From Flavobacterium sp. WC2421 (GTDB taxonomy: Bacteria; Bacteroidota; Bacteroidia; Flavobacteriales; Flavobacteriaceae), in assembly GCF_040822115.1 (NCBI RefSeq), contig NZ_CP162004.1, positions 3,333,001-3,397,000 on the forward strand: a DNA stretch of 64,000 bases. The letters are read 5' to 3'. The position numbers were made by a program, and so were the translations under genes. Positions 38,240-46,891 of this stretch are shown in pieces (the stretch's first letter is position 1; each line of letters starts with the position of its first letter). The notes under the pieces are model-generated. The model was not told where the DNA came from and did not search any database. It worked only from the letters and a program-made list of their open reading frames with translations.

Positions 38240-38779
38240 TTAGAGTTTATTAAAATTAAACTTTTGACCACCAATAGAAGCTTCATACATGAGTCCCCCT
38301 TTTTGCATGGTGAATACCATGACGCCATCAGTATATTTTACGTTTGCTGATGCGCCTGCAGTTACCGCTACAGCTGAGGCTTGGGCTGCAAACTCAAATC
38401 GGCTGTCTTTGAATCTTTCCAGTTCATTTTTGGATTCAAAAAATATAACCTCTCGGTACGCTTGTCCCCCTGCTTGAAAACCGATGCTTAGTTGTGATAA
38501 TTTGGCCAGACCAACAATCTTATTGTGTTCATATACCGTTCCATTACCAGCAGCACCACCAATACCAAACCCTCCTTTACCCACATTAGGGAAAATGACA
38601 TAACCAGTTGCTTTGTCAAAAAGCCCTTTCATTAGCGGATCACTTTTAATGAACTCTACTTTTGCTGCATTACTGTCGGCAATAATTCTATTCTTTTTGG
38701 CTTTTGATTGCCCTATTGCAGGCGTAGCATTGATTGCACATGCCAATACTATTACCCAAATAATATTTAAATTTTTCAT
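38240..38779 (-). CDS. SYLF-domain (Ysc84-like) lipid-binding protein
   Basis: A 179-residue protein with a signal peptide (IIWVIVLACAINATPAIGQ). The remaining 150 residues are the SYLF domain: GYVIFPNVGKGGFGIGGAAG, LSIGFQAGGQAYREVIFFES and a C-terminal MVFTMQKGGLMYEASIGGQ. SYLF proteins bind lipid or phosphoinositide-like ligands in eukaryotes; the bacterial role is not known. A 3' fragment of a relative is at 31434-31590. Confidence 0.88.
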   Translation of the reverse strand: MKNLNIIWVIVLACAINATPAIGQSKAKKNRIIADSNAAKVEFIKSDPLMKGLFDKATGYVIFPNVGKGGFGIGGAAGNGTVYEHNKIVGLAKLSQLSIGFQAGGQAYREVIFFESKNELERFKDSRFEFAAQASAVAVTAGASANVKYTDGVMVFTMQKGGLMYEASIGGQKFNFNKL

Positions 38780-39192
38780 GTCTTAAATAATTTAATTGTT
38801 GCTATTTTTCTATATTAAAGATAACGAAAAAATCATTTAAATATTTAAAACCTACTGATTATCAGTGTTTTAATTATTAATACCCTAACTATATTTACTA
38901 ATAGTTTGCTTTGAGTGTTTTTATCAATTGTCTGTATTTTATTTAAAAAAAATAGGCTTATAAAAAACAGGTATTTATACGTTATAAAAAATATTATTTT
39001 TTATAGAAATTTGATAAATAAAACATTCTAATCTATTACTATTCAGCTAGATTAAAAAGTAAGAACAATAAATGGTCCTTTTATTAGAACTCAGAAATTA
39101 CATCTCAATTCTAAAATAAAGACGAGTCTAGTACATTCTCAAAAAAAGGTTCCATTAGAAAAGCCAAAGGAGTAGAAACTAAAGCAAATGTT
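38780..39192. other. Intergenic region upstream of the deaminase-like gene
   Basis: About 410 bp, AT-rich, without an ORF of credible length or a recognisable element. Confidence 0.35.
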
Positions 39193-40149
39193 ATGAAAGT
39201 ACAGGGTAAAAAAATCGATTTGTCAGATATTCATTTATCAAAAACTGATGAAAAGCAACACAAGGTTTTAAGTTACATGAACAATTCTACAGATGGAGGG
39301 TATTTATCTCCACAGCAAGTACAGTCCCTGATGCAAAGTTTGCACCTAAATTTGCAGGAATTAATGAATTATTTAGTACCCTATGCCACTAAGTTCGCCA
39401 TGTCCCCTATATCAGGTTTTAAAGTGGGTGCTGTTGCACATGGAATTTCTGGAGCTATTTATTTTGGTGCTAATATTGAATTTCAAGATCAGGCATTGTC
39501 TTTTACCGTTCATGCTGAACAAGCATCTATAGCGCACGCTATAAGTTATGGGGAAACAGGTATCGACTATCTTGCTATTTCTGCTGCTCCATGTGGGTAT
39601 TGTCGCCAGTTTTTGTATGAAATTACAAATTGTCCTTCAACAAAAGATATTACCATTTTAATTAATAATGAGAGTAATTCCTTGTCTAATTTACTTCCAC
39701 AAGCATTTGGTCCACAGGACCTAGGGGTTACTACCCGATTAATGTTGGCACAAAATAATAATTTACAAATGATTCCCGTTCATGCAGATCCATTTGTAAT
39801 TGCAGCCTTTAATGCTGCCAATACATCCTACTCTCCATATACATGTGATTATTCTGGTGTTTGTATAGCTACAAATTATGGTGCTTATGTAGGTTCCTAT
39901 GCAGAAAATGCCGCTTACAATCCAAGTATGTCTCCTTTAGAAGCAGCAATCGTTCTGTTAATAATGAACGGAGATTCATACAACAATATTTACCGTGCTA
40001 TTTTAGTTGAAGCTAAAAACAATAAATACAGTCAACTTTCGGCTACTAAAGATGTCTTAGCAGTAGTAGCCAAAAATATTACTCTGGAATACTACTCTGT
40101 TAATAGTCAAAAAAATGGTTCAACACTAAACATTAAAGAAATGGTGTAA
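39193..40149 (+). CDS. Two-domain cytidine deaminase-like protein
   Basis: A 318-residue protein resembling the dimeric, duplicated-fold cytidine deaminases such as E. coli Cdd. The first domain has the zinc and proton-shuttle residues HAEQASIAHA (His-Ala-Glu) and PCGYCRQ (two Cys); the second domain lacks both and so is structural. Early text MSPISGFKVGAVAHG fits the substrate pocket. It should convert cytidine or deoxycytidine to uridine. It stands alone, some way from nucleoside genes. Confidence 0.83.
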   Translation: MKVQGKKIDLSDIHLSKTDEKQHKVLSYMNNSTDGGYLSPQQVQSLMQSLHLNLQELMNYLVPYATKFAMSPISGFKVGAVAHGISGAIYFGANIEFQDQALSFTVHAEQASIAHAISYGETGIDYLAISAAPCGYCRQFLYEITNCPSTKDITILINNESNSLSNLLPQAFGPQDLGVTTRLMLAQNNNLQMIPVHADPFVIAAFNAANTSYSPYTCDYSGVCIATNYGAYVGSYAENAAYNPSMSPLEAAIVLLIMNGDSYNNIYRAILVEAKNNKYSQLSATKDVLAVVAKNITLEYYSVNSQKNGSTLNIKEMV

Positions 40150-40215
40150 TTCTATTCCTTTTTTTTTACTTGAATTTTATCTAATATTCCATTTCTTGCA
40201 CTACAGAAAACTTGT

Positions 40216-40346
40216 GCGTAAGGGATTGCGGCGATATCCTTTATTTTCTTCTTTCAAAAAAATAAAGATAAAGCCAAAAGCCCGACCCCAAAGCTGAAGA
40301 CGCATTCTCACTACATACAATCTGTCCGATTTGGGGTGACGCCCAA
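40216..40346. repeat. Intergenic double-hairpin repeat, copy B
   Basis: The first 85 or so bp match copy A (31282-31410) at most positions; the second hairpin is kept in shape (CCCGACCCCAAA, then TTTGGGGTGACGCCC) though its loop differs. It fills the gap after the deaminase gene. Confidence 0.75.
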
Positions 40347-40448
40347 ATAAGTTTTGATCTTCAATAAGAAATTCCTTGAAACTCTTTTTTATTGTACTTT
40401 TTATCTAAATTTGTATGATCAATCCCATTTTAGAATATCTTGAATATC

Positions 40449-40958
40449 ATGATTACAAAAGCAAGCTTAAAAGATGTTTCTCACTTAAATACATTAATCA
40501 ATTCAGCTTACCGTGGTGCTTCTTCTAAAAAAGGATGGACCACCGAAGCCAACATTCTAGAAGGACTCAGAACTACCGAAGCGGAACTTACGGAAATCAT
40601 GGCCGATGCTAAAAACACGATTCTAAAATTTACGGAGAACGACCAAATAATAGGTTCTGTATTACTGATTGAAAAAGCGCAAAAACTATATTTAGGAATG
40701 TTAACGGTTTCGCCTAACCTGCAAAATAGTGGTATTGGAAAACAACTTTTAAAAGAAGCTGAAAAGCAAGCTTTGGCCTTGGGATTACCAAAAATTGTAA
40801 TGACTGTCATATCTGTTAGAACTGAATTAATAGCATGGTACCAGCGTCATGGTTATGCAGATACTGGAGAAAGAGATCCTTTCCCTAGCAGTGATGTTCA
40901 TATTTCAATCTCTGAAAAACCTTTGGAGTTTATGGTTTTAGAGAAAAAATTAAGCTAA
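40449..40958 (+). CDS. GNAT family N-acetyltransferase
   Basis: A 169-residue acetyltransferase that moves acetyl from acetyl-CoA to an amine. The acetyl-CoA loop is LQNSGIGKQLLKEAEKQA, preceded by the strand LYLGMLTVSP. I start at the ATG at 40449; a TTG 9 bp upstream is less likely. A TAAATTTG promoter-like box lies at 40406-40413. Substrate unknown. Confidence 0.87.
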   Translation: MITKASLKDVSHLNTLINSAYRGASSKKGWTTEANILEGLRTTEAELTEIMADAKNTILKFTENDQIIGSVLLIEKAQKLYLGMLTVSPNLQNSGIGKQLLKEAEKQALALGLPKIVMTVISVRTELIAWYQRHGYADTGERDPFPSSDVHISISEKPLEFMVLEKKLS

Positions 40959-41013
40959 ATTAACACTTCATTTTCAAGATTATAAACTATTCATTTAATA
41001 CTATTAAAATCAA

Positions 41014-41517
41014 ATGGCAAACAATAGCAAAACACTCGTTATAAAAGATTTAAAAGAGAAATCTATCTTGGTATCCAGAGTCTTTAAAGCTCCTCGTGAT
41101 AAAGTTTGGCGTGCTTATACCGAAAGTGAATACTTGGAAAAATGGTGGGGACCACAACCATGGAAAGCCGAGACCAAATCCATAAGCTTTACCGTTGGTG
41201 GCTATTGGTTGTATGCGATGGTAGGCCCCAAAAACGAAAAGCACTGGAGTCGAATGGATTATACTGCAATAAAACCATACGAAAGTTTGGAAATTAAAGA
41301 TGGTTTTTGTGATGAAGAGGGGAATTTAAACAATTCCCTACCCGTTTCAACTGGATCTATTATTTTTAATCCAAGTGATTCAGGTACTTTGGTAGAATTC
41401 AAAATGTTCTATAACACTGAAAAAGAAGTGGAAACTATGATTGAAATGGGTTTTGAGCAAGGCATTACAACTTGTCTTGAACAATTAGAAAGGTTATTTC
41501 AAGAAAATAAAATATAA
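41014..41517 (+). CDS. SRPBCC (AHSA1-like) domain protein
   Basis: A 167-residue member of the START/Bet v 1-like fold: SRVFKAPRDKVWRAYTESEYLEKWWGP is the family opening and EQGITTCLEQLERLF its last helix. These proteins bind hydrophobic ligands or, in AHSA1 relatives, chaperones; no specific role can be given. It follows the GNAT gene by 55 bp on the same strand. Confidence 0.87.
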   Translation: MANNSKTLVIKDLKEKSILVSRVFKAPRDKVWRAYTESEYLEKWWGPQPWKAETKSISFTVGGYWLYAMVGPKNEKHWSRMDYTAIKPYESLEIKDGFCDEEGNLNNSLPVSTGSIIFNPSDSGTLVEFKMFYNTEKEVETMIEMGFEQGITTCLEQLERLFQENKI

Positions 41518-41608
41518 CTAAAAACCCAATCCAAAAACAACAAATTAGTGAATCATAGCTGAGATTATCAGCATTAATTTAAGCTCAGAACATAATGAAA
41601 AACTTGGT

Positions 41609-42151
41609 TTATTTAGGATGTATGCTCTCTAACAAAGAGACAAGAACTCCATTTAATTCTTGAAGCGTACTAGGATTTGTAACTACCCCTATTTCATTCA
41701 TTTTACTTTTGATGGTTCCAATAGTCAAAGTCGCTTTTTGGGGTGTATTAGTCCCCAAGGCCGAAAGCGTTAATAACAACGATGCTAATGCCTTGTCGCC
41801 ACCCATTTGCATGGGAGATACACTGATTGCAGCAACTGGTTTATCATTCAATTCTCCTGAAGAAACGAGCCAATCTAAAGCGTTCTTTAATACTCCGGGA
41901 ATACCAAAAGCATATTCGGGGGTAGAGAATATAATGCCATCAGCCGCTTTAATTTGGTTTCTAAAATAGGTAACTGTGGGTATTCCTTCGGTTATTTCAG
42001 GGTTAAAATGAGGCAATTGATCCAATCCATCAACTATATTTAGAATAACATTTTCTGGAGCAATTTTAGCTATTTCCCTTAAAATATTACTATTTGCTGA
42101 AGTTGATTTCAAACTTCCCGAAATAGCAATAATAGTCGTAATCTGTTTCAT
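41609..42151 (-). CDS. NAD(P)H-dependent FMN reductase
   Basis: A 180-residue flavodoxin-like reductase. The FMN phosphate loop is AISGSLKSTSANSN, and GIIFSTPEYAFGIPGVLKNALDWLVS is the hallmark motif of the NADPH-dependent FMN reductase family (YieF, ArsH). It passes electrons from NAD(P)H through FMN to quinones, azo dyes or metals. It is followed upstream by the AhpD-like gene on the same strand, 120 bp apart. Confidence 0.9.
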   Translation of the reverse strand: MKQITTIIAISGSLKSTSANSNILREIAKIAPENVILNIVDGLDQLPHFNPEITEGIPTVTYFRNQIKAADGIIFSTPEYAFGIPGVLKNALDWLVSSGELNDKPVAAISVSPMQMGGDKALASLLLTLSALGTNTPQKATLTIGTIKSKMNEIGVVTNPSTLQELNGVLVSLLESIHPK

Positions 42152-42271
42152 TTTTCTTATTTATTTCAAAAATAGAAAAGTAAAAACTAACCTCGTTAAT
42201 TAGTTTTTACTTTTCTAAATTCAATTTTATAACCATATTCCTTCTGTAGTATCTTACAGAATATACTATTT

Positions 42272-42802
42272 TTATAACGCAGGAGCCAGAGGAAAATCTA
42301 CAGGAACTTGAGTTAAATTATGCAAAAAATTCATCGCCGTTTTATCGCTTACAAGCAAAATCAAATCTACTAAATTTTCATTAGTATAGCCCTGTGCAAA
42401 AAATCCATCTACTACTTCTGTGCTTGCATTTCCTTTGTTTGCAGCTATCTCTGCTGAAAGTTGTACTAAAGCATTTAATTTGGTATCCGTACTTTTACCT
42501 TTACGAATGTCTAACAATTGGTCATCCGAGAACCCATTCATTTTACCTAAAACCAGATGGGCACTTTGGCAGTAAACACATCCATTAACTTGGCTTACAA
42601 TTAAATTCACTGCTTCTTTTTCTTTATTATTCAAAGAAGTTTTTGCATTTTGATAAGCCAAAAAACGAGATAATCCGTTAGTAGAATGCGCGATAGTAGC
42701 GTATAAATTTGGTACAAAACCCAATGCTTTTTGTAGATTGTCAAAAATGTCTTGGTTTGCTGGGGCTACTTGTTCTCTAGTTGGAACTGTAAATGTTGTC
42801 AT
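42272..42802 (-). CDS. Carboxymuconolactone decarboxylase / AhpD-like family protein
   Basis: A 176-residue helical protein with the CxxC pair in GCVYCQSAH, the redox site of AhpD-like proteins. The family is broad (peroxide reductases, carboxymuconolactone decarboxylases); the CxxC-H pattern suggests peroxidase-type chemistry. I start at the ATG at 42802, not at a TTG 27 bp upstream, since the ATG has an A-rich leader. Confidence 0.85.
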   Translation of the reverse strand: MTTFTVPTREQVAPANQDIFDNLQKALGFVPNLYATIAHSTNGLSRFLAYQNAKTSLNNKEKEAVNLIVSQVNGCVYCQSAHLVLGKMNGFSDDQLLDIRKGKSTDTKLNALVQLSAEIAANKGNASTEVVDGFFAQGYTNENLVDLILLVSDKTAMNFLHNLTQVPVDFPLAPAL

Positions 42803-42915
42803 TTTATTTTTGTTTAAATTGGTTGTCAATATTGACTTAGCAAAGATGCGACAGCAATAAACAGTATAAAATGGATAATAAACGCCAGTTGATGGACGAT
42901 TTATTTCTTTGAAAT

Positions 42916-43299
42916 TTACAGCACTAACTCTTCAAACAAGCGTTGAATGGTTTTTTCTAAATCGTCACACAATCCTGGATGGGGTCTTGAAGTTTGAATT
43001 ACGGAACTGCGCAAGGCCGTTAACCAACGAAAACGAGACGGAATATCCATTACTGCTATTGACCCACCATCTTTTGTACCGTGTGCTACTTTTTCGAAAG
43101 CAGATAAGTTCATTTGGATTTGTTCTACATCAGCTTCTGTCGAAAAAGAAAGAACTCTTTCAACGTTTAAAGCATGAATTACTTTTATAAATTTGGCTTT
43201 TTTGCAAAATAGAATAACCCCTACATTCAGGAATTCTTCGCGCTCTACCCTAGGTACAACCCGAATTACAGCATACTCATATAAGTTTTTCTCTTGCAT
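42916..43299 (-). CDS. DUF3037 family protein
   Basis: A 127-residue protein of the DUF3037 family: YAVIRVVPRVEREEFLNVGVIL is the typical opening, and a helical C-terminus follows. Its start overlaps the stop of the HipA-like gene by 23 bp, so translation is coupled. The pair HipA-like/DUF3037 recurs in bacteria, but the joint role is unknown. Confidence 0.88.
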   Translation of the reverse strand: MQEKNLYEYAVIRVVPRVEREEFLNVGVILFCKKAKFIKVIHALNVERVLSFSTEADVEQIQMNLSAFEKVAHGTKDGGSIAVMDIPSRFRWLTALRSSVIQTSRPHPGLCDDLEKTIQRLFEELVL

Positions 43300-44071
43300 T
43301 TTGTGCTTCCTTTATAAAAATTTCTGAATGATTTAAGCGGGTCAATAGGAACTGTAAATATACATTTCTCAATTCGGCAGGTGTGGCTTCTACGTCTTCC
43401 CATTGCAACCAATCCTCTGGGATTAGGCTAACAATCTCCTGAAGAATTTCTGGAGTTAATAGTTTTTTGAAAGCGGTATCCGTTTCAGTTAATGCGGATG
43501 CTTGAGGCAATAATACGTGGTCTTTGATCAAGGCAAACGGACTTTGAGCATGATTCTCCCAATTTGTCCAAGAATGATGAAAATACAAACTTGCGCCATG
43601 ATCAATAAGCCATAATTCTTTATGCCAAATCAACATATTGGTGTTTCTAAACGTTCGGTCCACATTAGTAATGTAAGCATCCAGCCATACAATTTGCGAA
43701 GCCAAAACGGGATCAACAACGGTTACAACAGGATCGAAATTAATCGCTCCCGATAAAAAATGCAGTGCTAGATTCATCCCCTGACTTCCTTGTAATAAAT
43801 CCTGAATTTCCTCATCGGCCTCTGTTCGTCCAAAGGCTTCATCGAGATTAGCAAAGACAAGTTCTGGCATTTTAATACCCAATGCACGTGCGATTTCACC
43901 ACCAATCAATTCGGCGATTAAGGCTTTTACACCATGACCAGCACCTTTAAATTTAAGTACGTATTTGAAATCATCATCGGCTTCCGCCAAAGCAGGCAAG
44001 GAACCGCCTTCCCGCAAAGGAGTGATGTACCGCGTAACATTTACGGTTCGAAGATTGAAGTTGGTTTTCAT
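43277..44071 (-). CDS. HipA-like kinase family protein
   Basis: A 264-residue protein related to the HipA family of protein kinases. It has FKGAGHGVKALIAELIGGEIAR near the N-terminus, WLDAYITNVDRTFRNTNML (with Asp and Asn at kinase catalytic-loop spacing) and WLIDHGASLYF as a DxG-like metal motif. Full-length HipA toxins are longer and paired with HipB, which is absent; the neighbour is a DUF3037 gene that overlaps by 23 bp. So a toxin role is possible but not shown. Confidence 0.8.
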   Translation of the reverse strand: MKTNFNLRTVNVTRYITPLREGGSLPALAEADDDFKYVLKFKGAGHGVKALIAELIGGEIARALGIKMPELVFANLDEAFGRTEADEEIQDLLQGSQGMNLALHFLSGAINFDPVVTVVDPVLASQIVWLDAYITNVDRTFRNTNMLIWHKELWLIDHGASLYFHHSWTNWENHAQSPFALIKDHVLLPQASALTETDTAFKKLLTPEILQEIVSLIPEDWLQWEDVEATPAELRNVYLQFLLTRLNHSEIFIKEAQNAREKLI

Positions 44072-44117
44072 ATTCGGGTTTTACTGAACTACAAACTTAC
44101 AAATAAGTTAAGTGAGT

Positions 44118-44609
44118 TTAACTGGAAGCATTAAAAATCCTACTACTTACTAGTATAGGTTTTCCCTTTGCTTTTTTTATCGATAGAAGTTGCTTGCAAT
44201 AATAAATAGACTCATCTCTTACTTCTATATTCATTTTTAATGTCACTTTCCTATTATTATTCACTAAATCATGAGAAACATAAGGCTTTAGCAATTTATA
44301 ATCTGCCTCATCAAAATATACTATCTTAACAGAATCATTAAACATTACCCTGACCCAAGGAGAATCAATGACTTTATATTTTTTTAAATTATCAAAATAT
44401 TCTAAAAGATCTAAATCATTTCTACTAGGATCTTTTATTTGACGTATACTATCCAAAATATTTTCCCATTTATTAATATTCTTTTGATCCAGATTATAAT
44501 AATTAAATACTTCAACGGATTTAAAGGCTAAATCCCCCTCCATAATTCTGTCTTTTGGAGAACAGGAAATAAAAATAAATAGAACAATTAGTAGTTTCCA
44601 TTTTTTCAT
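44118..44609 (-). CDS. Hypothetical lipoprotein
   Basis: A 163-residue protein with a lipobox after a short hydrophobic helix (LIVLFIFISCSPKD, Cys near residue 16). The rest has no motif I know; it is rich in Lys, Asp and Asn with alternating strands. It is transcribed with the gene after the hydrate dehydratase, 16 bp downstream of it. Role unknown. Confidence 0.65.
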   Translation of the reverse strand: MKKWKLLIVLFIFISCSPKDRIMEGDLAFKSVEVFNYYNLDQKNINKWENILDSIRQIKDPSRNDLDLLEYFDNLKKYKVIDSPWVRVMFNDSVKIVYFDEADYKLLKPYVSHDLVNNNRKVTLKMNIEVRDESIYYCKQLLSIKKAKGKPILVSSRIFNASS

Positions 44610-44625
44610 GTTAATAGCGATTAAA

Positions 44626-45480
44626 TTATTTGTTTTTTTCTAAACTCAAAAATGCTTTTCCTAAATACTTAATAATATCCGAAGCGATAAAGGATTGATA
44701 GCCCGTTTCAGGCAAAGCAATATCCGCGATCAAACCGTGAAGGTAAACGCCGAGAATTGCAGCGTCAATAGGTTCATACGATTGAGCCAGTAAACTAGTA
44801 ATTATTCCAGTGAGTGCATCACCACTTCCCGCTGTTGCCAAAGCGGCATTTCCAGTTGTGTTTTCGTAAACCGTATCCCCATCAATAATATGCGTTGGCG
44901 CGCCTTTCATTACAATAACGACATTGTATTGTTTAGAAAAAGTAATCGTTTTATCGAATTTATCTTCGTCTGAAGTCCATTTTCCTATTAGTCGTTCTAG
45001 TTCTTTGGGATGTGGCGTTAGGATAGTTTTTGGTTGTAATAATTTCAGCAAATCTTTATTTTTTGACAAAATATTTAAGGCATCGGCATCGATTACTAGC
45101 GGAATTTTGTTGGTTTTTAGAAAATTAAGAAATGCTTTTTGAGTTTCTGTTTCTTGTCCTAAACCTGGACCTATAGCAATCGCTTGTGGTTTTATGTTGA
45201 ATGTAATGTTGGAAATATATTTCTCGCTTTCATCGGTAAGCGTCATGACTTCGGGATTTGAAATTTGCAGAATTTCATAACCACATTCAGGAACATAGGA
45301 CGTTACGAGTCCGCAACCCGATTTAAGACAAGCTCTGGAAGCCAGTACGGCTGCTCCTATCTTTCCATAACTTCCTGCAATAATTAATGCGTGCCCCTGA
45401 ATCCCCTTGTGCGTTTGAGAATCAATGGGTTTGTAACGTTGTATGATTTCGGCTTTATGAATAGAAATGGGCTGTTTCAT
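44626..45480 (-). CDS. ADP-dependent NAD(P)H-hydrate dehydratase
   Basis: A 284-residue ribokinase-fold repair enzyme that converts the damaged (S)-NAD(P)HX back to NAD(P)H. Visible blocks are [40 protein letters not shown] and the anion-hole/catalytic [17 protein letters not shown]. It corresponds to the C-terminal half of Nnr; the epimerase half is not fused to it. It starts at the ATG at 45480. Confidence 0.9.
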   Translation of the reverse strand: MKQPISIHKAEIIQRYKPIDSQTHKGIQGHALIIAGSYGKIGAAVLASRACLKSGCGLVTSYVPECGYEILQISNPEVMTLTDESEKYISNITFNIKPQAIAIGPGLGQETETQKAFLNFLKTNKIPLVIDADALNILSKNKDLLKLLQPKTILTPHPKELERLIGKWTSDEDKFDKTITFSKQYNVVIVMKGAPTHIIDGDTVYENTTGNAALATAGSGDALTGIITSLLAQSYEPIDAAILGVYLHGLIADIALPETGYQSFIASDIIKYLGKAFLSLEKNK

Positions 45481-45526
45481 TTTTGAATTATTTGTTTAAA
45501 AATACAAAATTAATAGGGAAACGAAA

Positions 45527-45611
45527 TCCCCTAGCCCAGATTGAAATGGAAATCCTTTTTATTTTTTCTTTAAAAATAAAAAGATTGCAGTGCAAAGCTG
45601 GATATAGCTCC
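45527..45611. repeat. Intergenic palindromic element of another family
   Basis: An AGCCCAG...CTGGATA outer part encloses a TCCTTTTTATTTTT/AAAAATAAAAAGA hairpin. It recalls copies A and B in its TCCTTT-AT stem but differs in the flanks. It lies in a divergent promoter region, so it is not simply a terminator. Confidence 0.55.
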
Positions 45612-45698
45612 TAAATAGTATTGAATTTACATATTTAATGCCTTTAATATGATAATTTTTCAATAATTTAGCGACTTCAAATTTTATATACACACACA

Positions 45699-46781
45699 AT
45701 GAAAAATACTGCGCTTACGCACATACACGAAAGTTTGGGAGCAAAAATGCTTCCGTTTGCTGGATACAATATGCCTATTTTATATGAAGGGGTGAATGCT
45801 GAACATGAAACAGTTAGAAATGCTGTGGGTGTTTTTGATGTTTCGCACATGGGGGAATTCTTGCTTTCGGGTCCAAATGCTTTGGCTTTGATCCAAAAAG
45901 TGACTTCAAATGATGCTTCTGTATTGACAATAGGAAGAGCACAATATTCTTGTTTACCAAACGATAAAGGTGGTGTTGTAGATGATTTGATTATCTATAA
46001 AATGAAAGAAGAACAGTATTTATTAGTGGTGAATGCTTCGAATATTGAGAAAGACTGGAACTGGATTTCATCTCATAATGATTTAGGAGTGGAGATGAAA
46101 AATATTTCTGAAGACTATTCCTTATTAGCAATTCAAGGTCCAAAAGCAGTTGAAGCAATGCAATCTTTGTCTTCAATAGATTTGGCTGCCATAAAATATT
46201 ACCATTTTGAAGTAGCTGATTTCGCTGGAATTGACAATGTGATTATCTCGGCCACGGGTTACACTGGTTCAGGAGGTTTTGAGATTTATTGTAAAAACAC
46301 CGAAGTAGAACAAATATGGAATAAAGTTTTTGAAGCTGGAGCGGCTTTTGGAATCAAACCAATTGGTTTAGCGGCAAGAGATACGTTGCGTCTTGAAATG
46401 GGTTTCTGTTTGTACGGGAATGACATTAGCGACACCACTTCTCCACTTGAAGCTGGATTAGGATGGATTACTAAATTCACAAAAGAGTTTACGAATTCTG
46501 AAAACTTGAAAAAACAAAAAGAAGAAGGTGTTACTAGAAAATTAGTTGCTTTTGAAATGCAAGAACGTGCAGTACCAAGACATGACTACGAAATCGTAGA
46601 CGGAACTGGAGCTGTAATTGGGATTGTAACTTCAGGAACAATGTCTCCATCAATGAACAAAGGAATTGGTCTAGGTTATGTAACTGTAGCTAACAGCGCA
46701 TTGGATAACGACATCTATATTCGCATCAGAAAAAATGATGTTCCTGCGAAAGTGGTAAAATTGCCATTCTACAAGAAATAA
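45699..46781 (+). CDS. gcvT: Aminomethyltransferase (glycine cleavage T protein)
   Basis: A 360-residue protein that transfers the methylene of glycine to tetrahydrofolate in the glycine cleavage system. Family blocks are [18 protein letters not shown], the folate-site [13 protein letters not shown] and the C-terminal [20 protein letters not shown]. Length is normal. It is followed by a terminator. No other gcv gene is nearby, which is usual in this group. Confidence 0.94.
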   Translation: MKNTALTHIHESLGAKMLPFAGYNMPILYEGVNAEHETVRNAVGVFDVSHMGEFLLSGPNALALIQKVTSNDASVLTIGRAQYSCLPNDKGGVVDDLIIYKMKEEQYLLVVNASNIEKDWNWISSHNDLGVEMKNISEDYSLLAIQGPKAVEAMQSLSSIDLAAIKYYHFEVADFAGIDNVIISATGYTGSGGFEIYCKNTEVEQIWNKVFEAGAAFGIKPIGLAARDTLRLEMGFCLYGNDISDTTSPLEAGLGWITKFTKEFTNSENLKKQKEEGVTRKLVAFEMQERAVPRHDYEIVDGTGAVIGIVTSGTMSPSMNKGIGLGYVTVANSALDNDIYIRIRKNDVPAKVVKLPFYKK

Positions 46782-46792
46782 AATAGCTATTT

Positions 46793-46818
46793 AACCGCTA
46801 ATTTTAAAATTGGCGGTT
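46793..46818 (+). terminator. Hairpin after gcvT
   Basis: AACCGCTAATTTT pairs with AAAATTGGCGGTT (one G-T). It is 11 bp past the stop; no long T-run follows. Confidence 0.5.
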
Positions 46819-46891
46819 ATAAATCATAAAAAACAGCGAATTTAAAGTTGCTTTATGTAATTTTATAATAACCAAAACGCTTTCTTTTTTT

